Positions 25,532 to 34,522 of a stretch of 64,000 nt of DNA are shown in pieces. The DNA lies in the NCBI GenBank assembly GCA_913060875.1, contig CAJXSL010000019.1:24999-88998 (forward strand). Direction: 5' to 3'. Made by a program: the position numbers and the translations under genes. The DNA is from an uncultured Desulfobacteraceae bacterium (GTDB taxonomy: Bacteria; Desulfobacterota; Desulfobacteria; Desulfobacterales; UBA5852). Below the pieces are notes generated by a model, which saw only the letters and a program-made list of their open reading frames with translations, searched no databases and was not told the DNA's origin. Numbering within the stretch: position 1 is the stretch's first letter; each line of letters begins with the position of its first letter.

Positions 25532-25924
25532 ATGGCCAGATCCGTATCCGTCCTCCTGACCATCGACGCCGCCATCAATCTCCTGCTGGGGATTCTGCTG
25601 CTCGCCTTCTGCCGCCCCATCGCGGATTTCATGGGCGTTCCCTACACGAGCGTCACATTCTATCCGACCCTCCTCGGCGCCGTCCTGTTCGGTATCGGCA
25701 TTGCCCTGATCATCGAGTCCCGGCGGCCGCCCCAGGGTCTGGTCGGTCTGGGCCTGGGCGGCGCCGTGGCCATCAATCTCAGCGGCGGAATCGTTCTGCT
25801 GACCTGGCTCCTCAGCGGCACCCTGAATCTGCCCCTTCGCGGCCGCATCTTCCTGTGGACCCTGGCCCTTATCCTGGTGGGCCTCAGTTCCATCGAACTG
25901 CTGGCCCACTACCGCAAACGGTGA
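25532..25924 (+). CDS. Small four-helix membrane protein, unknown
   Basis: A 130-aa hydrophobic protein with about four predicted helices (residues 8-28, 45-65, 70-92, 102-122) and no recognisable motif. An AAGGAGG site lies just upstream of the ATG, so it is very likely expressed. I do not recognise the family. Confidence 0.7.
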   Translation: MARSVSVLLTIDAAINLLLGILLLAFCRPIADFMGVPYTSVTFYPTLLGAVLFGIGIALIIESRRPPQGLVGLGLGGAVAINLSGGIVLLTWLLSGTLNLPLRGRIFLWTLALILVGLSSIELLAHYRKR

Positions 25925-25929
25925 CAGGG

Positions 25930-26003
25930 TATTGCGGTACGGGCGCACAGCGGCGCCCCTGATGCCGTCCAGCGAACCTCTCGAACGCGTACAATATTCG
26001 GGC
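25930..26003. repeat. Half copy of the nested hairpin element (family P, long form)
   Basis: TTGCGGTACGGGCGCACAGC, GCGCCCCTGATGCC and CTCTCGAACGCG match the right half of the element at 21091-21214; the left half is missing. Confidence 0.55.
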
Positions 26004-26104
26004 GGAACCATGGGCACGCGGGACATCTTTACAGACGTCCCGCAAAACAGTACCATGAACCCGCGATCGTGGATGCGAAGCATTTAGGACAATCGTTAAA
26101 ATGG

Positions 26105-26139
26105 CGGTATCGGAATCGGGTTCGAAAGGGCGTCGGATA
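26105..26139. repeat. 35-bp repeat, copy 1
   Basis: The stretch begins CGGTATCGGAATCGGGTTCG and is repeated with one mismatch at 50273-50307. A partly complementary GATTCCGATCCCGATACCG follows near 26210. The remainder of this gap (26004-26444) shows no gene. Confidence 0.55.
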
Positions 26140-26444
26140 GGGTTAAAGCATGAAAATCGGTCGTTCCGATGAATCTTTGCAAGAATAAAACAGGAAATTC
26201 CGGACGATTCCGATCCCGATACCGACACCGATACTGCTCCGCCACAAGCCGTCTGCGCTTTGCCTGCCGCCCTGATGCTCGATTATCCGCGGCCCGAAAA
26301 TCTGAGTATTGCGACACAGCCTCGCAAGCCGGAATCTATCGGTATCGATATGTTAGAGATTCCGGATCAAGTCCGGAATGACAGATTAAAGACGGTTTAC
26401 GAGACCGTCAAGAAAAGTACCGTTTCAAAAGGACACCCTCTACC

Positions 26445-26858
26445 ATGAATCTATGGCTACGCCGCATTTCCCTTTACTTCAGTGCCGGATGCCTGGGCGG
26501 TCTGGCCGGCAGCATGGCGGTCTGGCTTTTCGGGGCCTATCGCATCAATGCCGTCCTGCATGTGGCCATCCACCCCCGGCTGACACCCGCATGGCTCTAT
26601 CCGCGCATTGTCTGGGGCGGGTTGTGGGGGCTTCTGTTCCTGCTTCCGCTGGTGAAAAGCCGTTTCGTACTGCGGGGCCTGATTTTGAGCCTGGGCCCCA
26701 CCCTGACGCAGCTGTTCTATATCTTTCCCACCGTCCAGAATCAGGGGTTGCTGGGCATGAAATTGGGAACCCTGACACCGGCGACGGTCATCCTTTTCAA
26801 CGCTATCTGGGGGGTTACCGCCGCCCTCTGGCTGCGCCTGATCGACCGCAGTGCCTAG
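26445..26858 (+). CDS. Membrane protein, unknown
   Basis: A 137-aa protein with four predicted helices and a short basic start. Segments LSLGPTLTQLFYIFPT and LFNAIWGVTAALWLR are hydrophobic. No family recognised. An AAAGGA site precedes the ATG. It stands just upstream of a DUF192 gene. Confidence 0.7.
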   Translation: MNLWLRRISLYFSAGCLGGLAGSMAVWLFGAYRINAVLHVAIHPRLTPAWLYPRIVWGGLWGLLFLLPLVKSRFVLRGLILSLGPTLTQLFYIFPTVQNQGLLGMKLGTLTPATVILFNAIWGVTAALWLRLIDRSA

Positions 26859-26890
26859 TCAGGGGCAAGCGTCTGCCTTTAGACGACGAC

Positions 26891-26926
26891 GGTTAACCCG
26901 AACATTTCATGAAATATTCGGTTTAA
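26891..26926. repeat. Palindromic element, family P
   Basis: TTAACCCGAACATTTCATGA runs into AAATATTCGGTTTAA, a near-perfect palindrome ending 4 nt before the DUF192 start, so it may cover the ribosome site. Confidence 0.6.
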
Positions 26927-26930
26927 TGCC

Positions 26931-27470
26931 ATGGATTCTGACCAACAAAAAAATTTCCAACCGAACACACACAATGGGAAATTCTGGTCTATTGTACCTT
27001 TGGTCTGCTTTCTCCTGGTCCCGATTGTGGGTATTTTTCTTTTCAATCCTGTCGTCCAGGCCGATATCTGCGGTTATCCCGAGAAAGGCTTCCTGGTGGT
27101 TTCCCGCGGGGCCGAAACGACGGTTACCTTTCAGGTCGCCCTGGCCGAGAGCCGGGACCAATATCGCCGGGGCCTGATGGGCTGCCGCCGCCTCTCCCCG
27201 GGCACCGGACTCCTTTTTATCTACCCGGAAGCCGCCCGGCGAACCTTCTGGATGAAAAACACGCCCCTGGAACTGGCCATCATTTTTGTGTCTTCACGCG
27301 GCTATATCCGGGCCATCGAAAAGGGATCCCCCAACAGCACCCGTCGCATCCATTCACCCGACGGCATTCAATTCGTGCTCGAAATCAATCATGACGAGGC
27401 CGATCAACTTGCGGTCGGTGATCGTATCACCCTGAGGCCGTCTCCCCCTGAATCTGAAAGCGGAGCCTGA
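26931..27470 (+). CDS. DUF192 domain-containing exported protein
   Basis: A 179-aa protein. A membrane anchor/signal segment lies at about residues 19-42. The DUF192 domain follows (65-172) with QYRRGLMGCRRL, TGLLFIYPE, TFWMKNTPLEL and GYIRAIEKGSP. Members are small periplasmic or anchored beta-barrel proteins of unknown function. The start is not well supported by a ribosome site because a palindromic repeat occupies that position. Confidence 0.87.
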   Translation: MDSDQQKNFQPNTHNGKFWSIVPLVCFLLVPIVGIFLFNPVVQADICGYPEKGFLVVSRGAETTVTFQVALAESRDQYRRGLMGCRRLSPGTGLLFIYPEAARRTFWMKNTPLELAIIFVSSRGYIRAIEKGSPNSTRRIHSPDGIQFVLEINHDEADQLAVGDRITLRPSPPESESGA

Positions 27471-27472
27471 AC

Positions 27473-27901
27473 ATGACTGTTGTCATTCAGCCGATGACCA
27501 TTGCCGATTACACTGCCGTGCGCGCCCTGTGGGAAACCTGCGACGGCGTCGGCCTGAACGATGCCGACCAGCCGGAAGCCATCGGTGCCTATTTGCAACG
27601 CAATCCCGGCATGAGTTTTGTCGCCCGGCAGGACGGTTCCCTTGTGGGCGCGGTTCTCTGCGGGCATGACAGCCGCCGGGGCTATCTGAACCACCTGGCC
27701 GTCCACCCGGCCCATCGCGGCGAGGGCATTGGCCGCCGTCTCGTGGCCCATTGCCTGGAAGCCCTGAAGGAGGCCGGCATTGCCAAATGCCACTTGTTTA
27801 TTTTCACGAACAACCAGGCGGGACGCGCCTTCTGGCGCAAGATCGGGTGGGAATTGCGCGACGATCTGACCGTTGCCTCCCATATCCTGTCAGCACGGTA
27901 A
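27473..27901 (+). CDS. GNAT family N-acetyltransferase
   Basis: A 142-aa acetyltransferase of the YpeA-like branch. The acetyl-CoA loop is HPAHRGEGIGRRL near residues 79-91 and the closing NNQAGRAFWRKIGW segment is typical. Substrate is unknown. It starts 2 nt after the DUF192 stop, with GGAG upstream, so it is in one operon with it. Confidence 0.9.
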   Translation: MTVVIQPMTIADYTAVRALWETCDGVGLNDADQPEAIGAYLQRNPGMSFVARQDGSLVGAVLCGHDSRRGYLNHLAVHPAHRGEGIGRRLVAHCLEALKEAGIAKCHLFIFTNNQAGRAFWRKIGWELRDDLTVASHILSAR

Positions 27902-27944
27902 TAACGTTATCCTGGCAGCTCAAAATTAACAGGGGGACGTCACC

Positions 27945-28730
27945 ATGGACGACATTCGCATCCACAGCTGGAACGAACTGCAGGAAGCCCTGTTCGAAGA
28001 CGCCTGGAACCCCGAAATCGAGCGCTTTCGCTCCCGCAATGCTTTCCGGGGACTCTCCGACGCCGACTATCCCCTGGAGACCACCCTGATGCGGCTGGGG
28101 GGCAGCTACGTGGAACTCGAACGCCATCTCCTGCGCAACTTCCGCAAGTACGCCCACCGGGATGTGGTGGAGCGGGATTCCCTCTGGCACTGGATGTCCG
28201 TGGCCCAGCACCACGGGCTGCCCACCCGCCTCATGGACTGGACCTACTCCCCTTTCGTGGCCATGCATTTCGCCCTGACCAATCTCGAAAAATACGACAC
28301 CGACGGGGTCATCTGGGCCGTCAATTACTTCAAAGCCCACCAGCTCCTGCCCCAAAAACTCATGCAGGCCCTCGACCAGGAAGGCGCCCATGTCTTCACC
28401 GTGGGCATGCTCTCCCAGGAGGTGGCATCGTTGAACGAACTGCCCGAAATGACCACATCACCCTTCATGCTGTTTTTCGAACCCCCCTCCATCGATGACC
28501 GCATTGTCAACCAGTTCGCCTTTTTCTCTATCATGTCGGACCCCACAGCCCGCCTGGACGAATGGCTGGCCCTGCATCCCGATATCTGGCGCAAGATCAT
28601 CATTCCGGCGGAGCTGAAGTGGGAATTGCGGGACAAACTGGACCAGGCCAATATCACCGAACGGGTGCTGTTCCCCGGCCTGGACGGATTGAGCTCCTGG
28701 TTAAAACGCCAGTACAGCCCAAAAATTTAG
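27945..28730 (+). CDS. FRG domain-containing protein
   Basis: A 261-aa protein with the FRG signature: FRGLSDADYPLETTLMR near residues 30-46, then SVAQHHGLPTRLMDWTYSPFVA cut here as AQHHGLPTRLMDWT near 85-100. FRG proteins are found in many bacteria and phages, some in defence contexts, without a firm molecular role. It has a good GGGGGA site and follows the GNAT gene by 43 nt. Confidence 0.85.
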   Translation: MDDIRIHSWNELQEALFEDAWNPEIERFRSRNAFRGLSDADYPLETTLMRLGGSYVELERHLLRNFRKYAHRDVVERDSLWHWMSVAQHHGLPTRLMDWTYSPFVAMHFALTNLEKYDTDGVIWAVNYFKAHQLLPQKLMQALDQEGAHVFTVGMLSQEVASLNELPEMTTSPFMLFFEPPSIDDRIVNQFAFFSIMSDPTARLDEWLALHPDIWRKIIIPAELKWELRDKLDQANITERVLFPGLDGLSSWLKRQYSPKI

Positions 28731-28744
28731 GTCAAAAACGATAC

Positions 28745-29060
28745 CCCTGATATTTACCATGAAGAACATGAAGGGAATGAAGAAAGAAACAAACGCGTCA
28801 CAAGGCAAAAACCTTTTCACCATGAAGGGCGTGAAGAATATTCTTGGCCACAGATGAACACGGATTGCGGGAGAAGCGTCAAGCTGAAAGCTGAAAGAGA
28901 CAGCAAAACCCGTACTCAGGCTTTTTAGGTTGTGGGTTTACCCTTTCAGCTTGACGCTTTGAGCTTGGCGCTTCTATTTCTCTTCCTGCCCTTCGTGGTC
29001 GATATCTTTTTGATGTCGATTTTTAACCTTCATGATCTCCATGTCCTTCATGGTGATCAT
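28745..29060. repeat. Intergenic repeat island with nested inverted arms (southernmost copy)
   Basis: CACCATGAAG units, CACAGATGAACACGGAT, AAGCGTCAAGCTGAAAGCTG, then the mirrored CCCTTTCAGCTTGACGCT and CTTCATGATCTCCATGTCC. This is the last full island; none was seen from 29.1 to 64 kb. Confidence 0.72.
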
Positions 29061-29089
29061 TTTTCATCGTTTAGCAAAAGGAGACCAAC

Positions 29090-29293
29090 ATGCCCTACGT
29101 CAATATCCGCATCACCCGTGAGGGGGCCACGCCCGAGCAGAAGGCCGAACTCATCCGGGGCGTGACCCGCTTGCTGCAGGACACCCTGGGGAAAAATCCG
29201 GCCACCACGGTGGTCACCATCGACGAGGTGGAAACGGACAACTGGGGGATTGGGGGCGAGACAGTGACCGTTCTCCGCGGTATCCCTACATAA
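29090..29293 (+). CDS. 4-oxalocrotonate tautomerase family protein
   Basis: A 67-aa tautomerase superfamily member. After Met removal it starts PYVNIRITREGATPEQK with the catalytic Pro1. The TVVTIDEVETDNWGIGGE segment matches the family. It has a strong AAAGGAG site. It would act as a small oligomeric keto-enol isomerase; substrate is unknown. Confidence 0.9.
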   Translation: MPYVNIRITREGATPEQKAELIRGVTRLLQDTLGKNPATTVVTIDEVETDNWGIGGETVTVLRGIPT

Positions 29294-29416
29294 ACAGCAT
29301 CTTTTGGCCCTGAGCTGTGTTGTCGCCCTTTTGAAATCCTCGAAATAGATTACTATTCCTGCGGTTTCACAAGCGCTTTCGCCTTGCTCAGAACAAAAAT
29401 CTACCAGTTATGTAGG
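29287..29416. repeat. Structured hairpin element, family H (copy 2, reverse)
   Basis: Outer arms CCTACATAA and TTATGTAGG pair. On the reverse strand the blocks AGATTTTTGTTCTGAGCAAG and GGGCCAAAAGATGCTG and the mini-hairpin AATAGTAATCTATT are read. The left arm overlaps the last codons of the tautomerase gene. Confidence 0.68.
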
Positions 29417-29504
29417 GACACCGGAAATGAGTGGTTCGAATAAAAATTCACTTAACCCATAGGAGTAAGCTTGGAGACGGTTTTCAGACTCTTGGTGGTG
29501 TATT

Positions 29505-29690
29505 TCCCTTTGTCCCGCGCCGAGCATCGGCGGGGCGGACGGGATAAAGCGCGCGGACTGTCTGAACCCGCCGTAGCCCAAGCGAAGGCGGGTGAGTTTC
29601 CGCGTGCTCCGGCCGCACCGACGACGCGCAGGATGAAGCGGGACACGGGCGTTTTCTTTTGCTTCGTTTTCTTTCACGGGAAAGAAAATG
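29505..29690. repeat. GC-rich dispersed repeat, family G (copy 1)
   Basis: A stretch beginning TTTGTCCCGCGCCGAGCATC and continuing to AGCCCAAGCG is repeated almost exactly at 63921-64000. Beyond that it runs into CGGGCGTTTTCTTTTGCTTC. Both copies lie about 100 bp after a family H element. Open frames across it on both strands are not considered genes. Confidence 0.65.
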
Positions 29691-29771
29691 AAGAGAACCA
29701 AAATAGAAAAAAGTGCTTCGTATTCGTCGAGCCTATCCGGTTACCCTTAGAGATGGGGATTTAGACCACAC

Positions 29772-32252
29772 CTAAGCGCTTTTTAAATTCGCAACAAAAC
29801 GCCGATTGATCTCGAGTTTCTCCAGCGACAGGTTGACCACGTCGCGGGCCTGGGGATGGGCTTCCACATAGGTCTTGAAAAAGACCTGCACGGCGGCGGG
29901 ATCCCCCAGTCCGGCCGCAGGAATGATCGCGGCGATGACCCGCTCGAACAGCAGCGGGTGAAAATCCTTGAAACGGTCCTGGGTGCCCACGAACCAGCCC
30001 CACAAATCCTTCACGGCGTATGGATTGGCCGCCATGGCCACGAGAGGGATAAAGCGATTCCGGTCCGGCACATGGTCCAGCACGTAATCACGCGCCGCCG
30101 CCAGGGTGTCCGTGTTGCGAAAGCAGCCCATGGCCGCCATAATCGTCAAACGTTCATGTTCGCTTTGCGTTTGATCGAGCCGCCGGGTCATCCACTGCAA
30201 GGCCTCGTCATCGTGGAGCAAAGCGCCGGCCTGCAGCAGAGCTTTGAGGATATCGGGATGCACGGTCTCACCAGCGGTTAAACGCTGAAAAGCCTCGCGG
30301 GCAAACGCTTGTGCCGGGCCCGACCCGAACAGCACCGCATGCCACAGAAGCTGATCCCGCAGAGCGGACGTTACATGGGCCTCCCCGTCCGCCGGGGTCC
30401 AGCCGATGGACGCCAGCACACGCTCCGCCTGCTGACGGCCGGCAGCAGCCGCATCGGCATGCGCTGCCAGCAGATAGGTGAAGTGCAGATGTTCGTCGAT
30501 GCTCACCAGGGGAAGAAACGCATCCTCCGTATCGTACCATTTTAAAAACCCCAGATAGTCCTCGAAGCCGACCGCACCGGCCAGTACCCGGGCAAACAAG
30601 TCGTTCTGCAGCCCCCAGCGGTCTTCGGATGACAGTTGTTTGTCGCGCACCAGGCGGCCCAGGGCGGTCTCGCCATTATCGTTTTCATAGGCCACCCGGT
30701 AGAACCCGGTCTGGCCGTCGTTGACTTTCACCGCGGCAGCCTCACCAATATCAAGGCTTATCGTCGCCTCACGCATCAGCACCTGCATGCGCCGTTCGCC
30801 GCCGTCCGGATCAAAAAGACGCAAGGTGAGGGGAATCGGCCAGCAGCCCTCATTTGTGCCGGGCAGATAGCAGAAGCGCTCCTGTGTCAAGGTCAATTGG
30901 CCCCCGTTGCGCCGCACCCTTACCAACGGGTGCCCCGGTTGCTCCACCCAGGCCCGCATGATTTCGCTGACCGGCTGGTCCGAAACCGTCTCGAAGGCTT
31001 TCCAGAACTGGAGGCTGTCGGCACAGGCATAGGCATGCCGGGAAAGGTAGTCCCGCAGGCCTTTCATGAAGGCCTCATCGCCGATGAACCCGCGAATCTG
31101 GCGCAGCACGCTGCCGCCTTTGCTGTAGATGATCGGCGCCGTACTGGTGTTGATCACCAGGTGTTCCCCTCCGGGAATTTCGATAGGAAACGTTTCCTGC
31201 AGGCCGTCCCGGCGCAGGGCCGCATCCGTCTGGGTAAGGATGAACTGGCTCCAGATCTCCCACTCCGGTTGATAGTGATCCACGATCCCGAAGCCGAAAT
31301 AGGTGGCAAAACTTTCGTTCAGCCAGAGGTAGCGCCAGTCCGACGGGGTTACCAGATTGCCGAACCACTGGTGGGTGATCTCGTGGGCAATCACTTCGAA
31401 AATGCGCTCCTGGCCGGCCTTGGAGGTGACGCCGGGATAGTTCAACAGCAGGTTCTCCCGAAAGGTCACCGCGCCCCAGTTCTCCATGGCCCCGAAGGCG
31501 AAGTCCGGAATACTGATGAGATCCATTTTGTCGAGCGGATAGGGGATACCGAAATAGGACTCGCAAAAAGCAAGCGCCTGCCGCCCCCACGTAAGGCCGG
31601 CATCGCTGAATTGCGTGCCCCCCGGCGGCGTCAGCAGCCGGACCCGCCCGTCTTCCGCATCCTGGACGGATTCAAAACGGCCCACGCCAAAAAACACCAG
31701 ATAGGTGGACATGCGGGGTGTTCGCGCAAAGCACACCCGTTTCTTGCCGTTCTCCAGCAGGATTTCTTCCCGCACGGCACCATTGGAGATGGCTGTCAGG
31801 TCGGCCGGCACCGTCAACTCGATATCGAAGGTGGCCTTGTGCCGGGGGTGATCGAAACAGGGAAAAGCCCGTCGGGCGTCGCTCTCCTGGAATTGTGTCA
31901 CGGCCATATAGTGGGTGTCACCGTTCCAACGGTACCCGCTGCGATAGAATCCGGCCATGCGATCGTTGATGGTACCGCTGAAATCAATCTCCAGGGTAAA
32001 CGGTTCCGCAACGGCCGTCGGCAGCCGGACGACCAGGGTCTCGTCGGCCGGTTCAGGCGTGATCTCCGCCTGAAGCGTGGTGCTTCCCAGCCTGGCCGTG
32101 CATTGCGATACGTCCAGGTCAATCGCATTCAGGTTCAGGATATCCAAGGGTTTTTCAGGCGTTGCCGTCAGCTGAAGCCGGCCTTCGAAGGTAAATGATT
32201 CCAGGTGGGGTTCGATCTGCAGGGCATAGTGAAGATTGGACAGTTCAGGCAT
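29772..32252 (-). CDS. M1 family metallo-aminopeptidase
   Basis: An 826-aa cytoplasmic aminopeptidase. The GAMENWG substrate motif lies near residue 252 and the zinc motif HEITHQWFGN near 287, with the third ligand in WLNESFATYFG 18 residues on. The ERAP1-like C-terminal domain fills the last 400 residues. It removes N-terminal residues from peptides. It lies 43 nt downstream of the degenerate-GGDEF gene and is probably in an operon with it and the kinase. Confidence 0.95.
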   Translation of the reverse strand: MPELSNLHYALQIEPHLESFTFEGRLQLTATPEKPLDILNLNAIDLDVSQCTARLGSTTLQAEITPEPADETLVVRLPTAVAEPFTLEIDFSGTINDRMAGFYRSGYRWNGDTHYMAVTQFQESDARRAFPCFDHPRHKATFDIELTVPADLTAISNGAVREEILLENGKKRVCFARTPRMSTYLVFFGVGRFESVQDAEDGRVRLLTPPGGTQFSDAGLTWGRQALAFCESYFGIPYPLDKMDLISIPDFAFGAMENWGAVTFRENLLLNYPGVTSKAGQERIFEVIAHEITHQWFGNLVTPSDWRYLWLNESFATYFGFGIVDHYQPEWEIWSQFILTQTDAALRRDGLQETFPIEIPGGEHLVINTSTAPIIYSKGGSVLRQIRGFIGDEAFMKGLRDYLSRHAYACADSLQFWKAFETVSDQPVSEIMRAWVEQPGHPLVRVRRNGGQLTLTQERFCYLPGTNEGCWPIPLTLRLFDPDGGERRMQVLMREATISLDIGEAAAVKVNDGQTGFYRVAYENDNGETALGRLVRDKQLSSEDRWGLQNDLFARVLAGAVGFEDYLGFLKWYDTEDAFLPLVSIDEHLHFTYLLAAHADAAAAGRQQAERVLASIGWTPADGEAHVTSALRDQLLWHAVLFGSGPAQAFAREAFQRLTAGETVHPDILKALLQAGALLHDDEALQWMTRRLDQTQSEHERLTIMAAMGCFRNTDTLAAARDYVLDHVPDRNRFIPLVAMAANPYAVKDLWGWFVGTQDRFKDFHPLLFERVIAAIIPAAGLGDPAAVQVFFKTYVEAHPQARDVVNLSLEKLEINRRFVANLKSA

Positions 32253-32295
32253 TCAGGGCCTCAATTCATTCTTGGGTTGACAGGGAAAAAAGCGG

Positions 32296-34491
32296 TTACA
32301 TTAGATCTTTGATGTTGCGCAGACGCACCACCATTTCATGCAGCGAGGTTTCGGCCCGTTTGAGAAAGGTTCTGAGAGGCGGCAGCTCTTCATGGGAAAA
32401 ATCCTTGACAGCCGTTGCCAGCCGCACCTTCAGCGGAACCCCTTTGACGTTGTAGACATGCCGGTGAAGTTCGCCGACGATTCGTTGCCGGGCGGTCTGC
32501 ACGTCTTCGGGAATCGTCATGGGCAGCAGCCAGATCATCCGGCTTTTGTCGAGCGACCCCACCATGTCCGGATCTCTGACAATGCGCGCCAGCCGCTCCA
32601 GGATCGCCTGGTAGACATCCTGCTGGTTGATCGACCCGGGGGCCACCTTGGCCCGGGGGATCGCCCGGATAATCGCAAAAAGCACGACGGAAAAAGGCGT
32701 ACCGTAACGAACAGCCCGCTGAATTTCTTTTTCAATGAAAAACAGCATGCTGGAACGGTTGAGGGCCCCGCTCGGAATATCCTTTTTTTCCTTCTGCTTC
32801 TTCCAGGCCACCCGCCCTTTGACGATTTCTTCATAGATGGCTTTGAAATTGGTCTCGTCGATCCCCCGTTCCCGCAGGGAGGTCTGCACCTGGTTCAAAA
32901 TGGTGTTGAGCTCTTCCCCCTCGTCCGTGCCGGCCTCCAGCGCTCCCAGAATGCTGAAAGAACGGACATCCCCGGCGTCCACGGGAAGTGCCTTGCGCTG
33001 GCTCCACTCCCCCTGCAAGCGTTCGATCATACCCTCCATGCGTCGCTTCAGACGCTCCTCGACTTCCTGTAGAATGTCGGGTTTGACATCCTTGGAATTG
33101 AGGCGATCGAGAATCTGCGACTGGACACGGCGGTAGATCGTTTCCAGATGGGTTTGAGGGCCGTCGCCTTCCTTGACGGCCTCGTCCATCGACAGCTGTC
33201 CGCCCACACGCTCCACATAATCCACCAACAAATCGGACAGGAGCTTTTCATCGCCCGTCCCCTTGCGGATTTCGGCGGAAAGATAGATCAGTTCCGCTGC
33301 AATTTGCGGGCTGGTCAGCACCTCCTTTACCAGTTCTTCCCCGTCGATCCCGATGGCGGCCGCACTCTTTTCCAAAACCTGCGCCAGTCCATGGCTCTGG
33401 AGTTCACGCCCCAACTCCTCCACCAGTTCAGCAAAATCGGTCGGCGGCATCCCTTCTTCCAAAAGCGCTTGTTTGAGCGTCGGCAACAGCCGCTTCAATT
33501 CCGCGGGGTCCGGCACCAGGCGCCGCAGGATCTGAGCCATGCGTTTCACGGAAATTTCGCCGCCGCGATATTCCTGCCGGACCACTTGGACAAATACCCG
33601 ATCCGTCAGTTGATCGGCCTCGTCACGTATCAGGTCTTCATCCGGGTACACGACCCCGACCGTCTTCTGGGATTCAATCCCGCTGAGCAGTTTCCGCTTC
33701 ATATCGAAAACCGCTTCGGCCAGTTCCGCCAGGCCGGCCCCTTCCATGTCCGGCGCTACTTTTTCCACTTCGCTGCGCAACCGCGTCAGCTGTTTAACGA
33801 TCACGGGACCGGAAGACTTTTTACCGCCGCCCCCGTCCTGGGCCGATGCCAGGTCGGAATCGATCAGAGCCCGGGAAGCGGCGCCAGGGTTGTCGATGAC
33901 CATACGCAGGGACATGGCCTGCTCCAGTTCCTCCGCCACCATGCCGCCCGCCATCACGTCCAGAATGCTGCTGGCGCGTCCGCCGCTTCCTCCCGAAACG
34001 CCATCCTGGTCGGTTTTTTTCAGAGCATCCCGGGACACAACCGCATCGTCTTCCGTAACTTTTTTATAAAAAACATGGTTGATCCTGATAAATTCCACGC
34101 CCTTGCGTTTGAGTCCGGCCTTCATGGATTCTGCATCGGGATAGACCGTCAGATCGACGAATATGCGGACAAATTCCGACACATCCGAGGTTTGCACCCC
34201 TTTTTCGAAAGAGACGGACTGGATACCGGCTTTTTTAAAATGGGAAACCATCCGGGTAACATTCAATCGCGGATCGAGCGGTTCGTCCTCGATAAAAAAT
34301 TGGTCCCGGTTCATGATAATGACCAGGGGCGACTGAACCGCGAGCCCACTGTCGACGGTCTTGGAAAAATCTTTAATAGACTGGGCCGTGTAGGGATGCT
34401 CGGCCTGGTACATCGTCGATCGGTTGAACAATAAAGAAAACGATCGGCCAATCCGATCAAATTCCGTTTTCTTGAGTTTTTCCTTCGCCAT
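32296..34491 (-). CDS. Large regulatory-type protein with degenerate GGDEF-like domain
   Basis: A 731-aa soluble protein beginning MAKEKLKKTEFDRIGRSF. Residues 1-560 are mostly helical, with an early domain on FNRSTMYQAEHPYT and long charged helices. The last about 160 residues look like a diguanylate cyclase domain (LNRSSMLFFIEKEIQRAVRYG, then SVVLF, then LLPMTI), but the GGDEF loop is replaced by GSLDKSR, so cyclase activity is not expected. The start at 34491 follows GAAGGAAAAA poorly but matches the conserved beginning; the longer frame overlaps the kinase gene. It follows the Ser/Thr kinase by 31 nt and may be its target. Confidence 0.75.
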   Translation of the reverse strand: MAKEKLKKTEFDRIGRSFSLLFNRSTMYQAEHPYTAQSIKDFSKTVDSGLAVQSPLVIIMNRDQFFIEDEPLDPRLNVTRMVSHFKKAGIQSVSFEKGVQTSDVSEFVRIFVDLTVYPDAESMKAGLKRKGVEFIRINHVFYKKVTEDDAVVSRDALKKTDQDGVSGGSGGRASSILDVMAGGMVAEELEQAMSLRMVIDNPGAASRALIDSDLASAQDGGGGKKSSGPVIVKQLTRLRSEVEKVAPDMEGAGLAELAEAVFDMKRKLLSGIESQKTVGVVYPDEDLIRDEADQLTDRVFVQVVRQEYRGGEISVKRMAQILRRLVPDPAELKRLLPTLKQALLEEGMPPTDFAELVEELGRELQSHGLAQVLEKSAAAIGIDGEELVKEVLTSPQIAAELIYLSAEIRKGTGDEKLLSDLLVDYVERVGGQLSMDEAVKEGDGPQTHLETIYRRVQSQILDRLNSKDVKPDILQEVEERLKRRMEGMIERLQGEWSQRKALPVDAGDVRSFSILGALEAGTDEGEELNTILNQVQTSLRERGIDETNFKAIYEEIVKGRVAWKKQKEKKDIPSGALNRSSMLFFIEKEIQRAVRYGTPFSVVLFAIIRAIPRAKVAPGSINQQDVYQAILERLARIVRDPDMVGSLDKSRMIWLLPMTIPEDVQTARQRIVGELHRHVYNVKGVPLKVRLATAVKDFSHEELPPLRTFLKRAETSLHEMVVRLRNIKDLM

Positions 34492-34522
34492 AGCGCTTGG
34501 TCTCCAAATATTCGCGCATCGA

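Noticed and set aside
29408..29764. Overlapping frames on both strands of about 97 aa
   Set aside because: They lie in the GC-rich dispersed repeat that recurs at 63921, so they are not independent genes.
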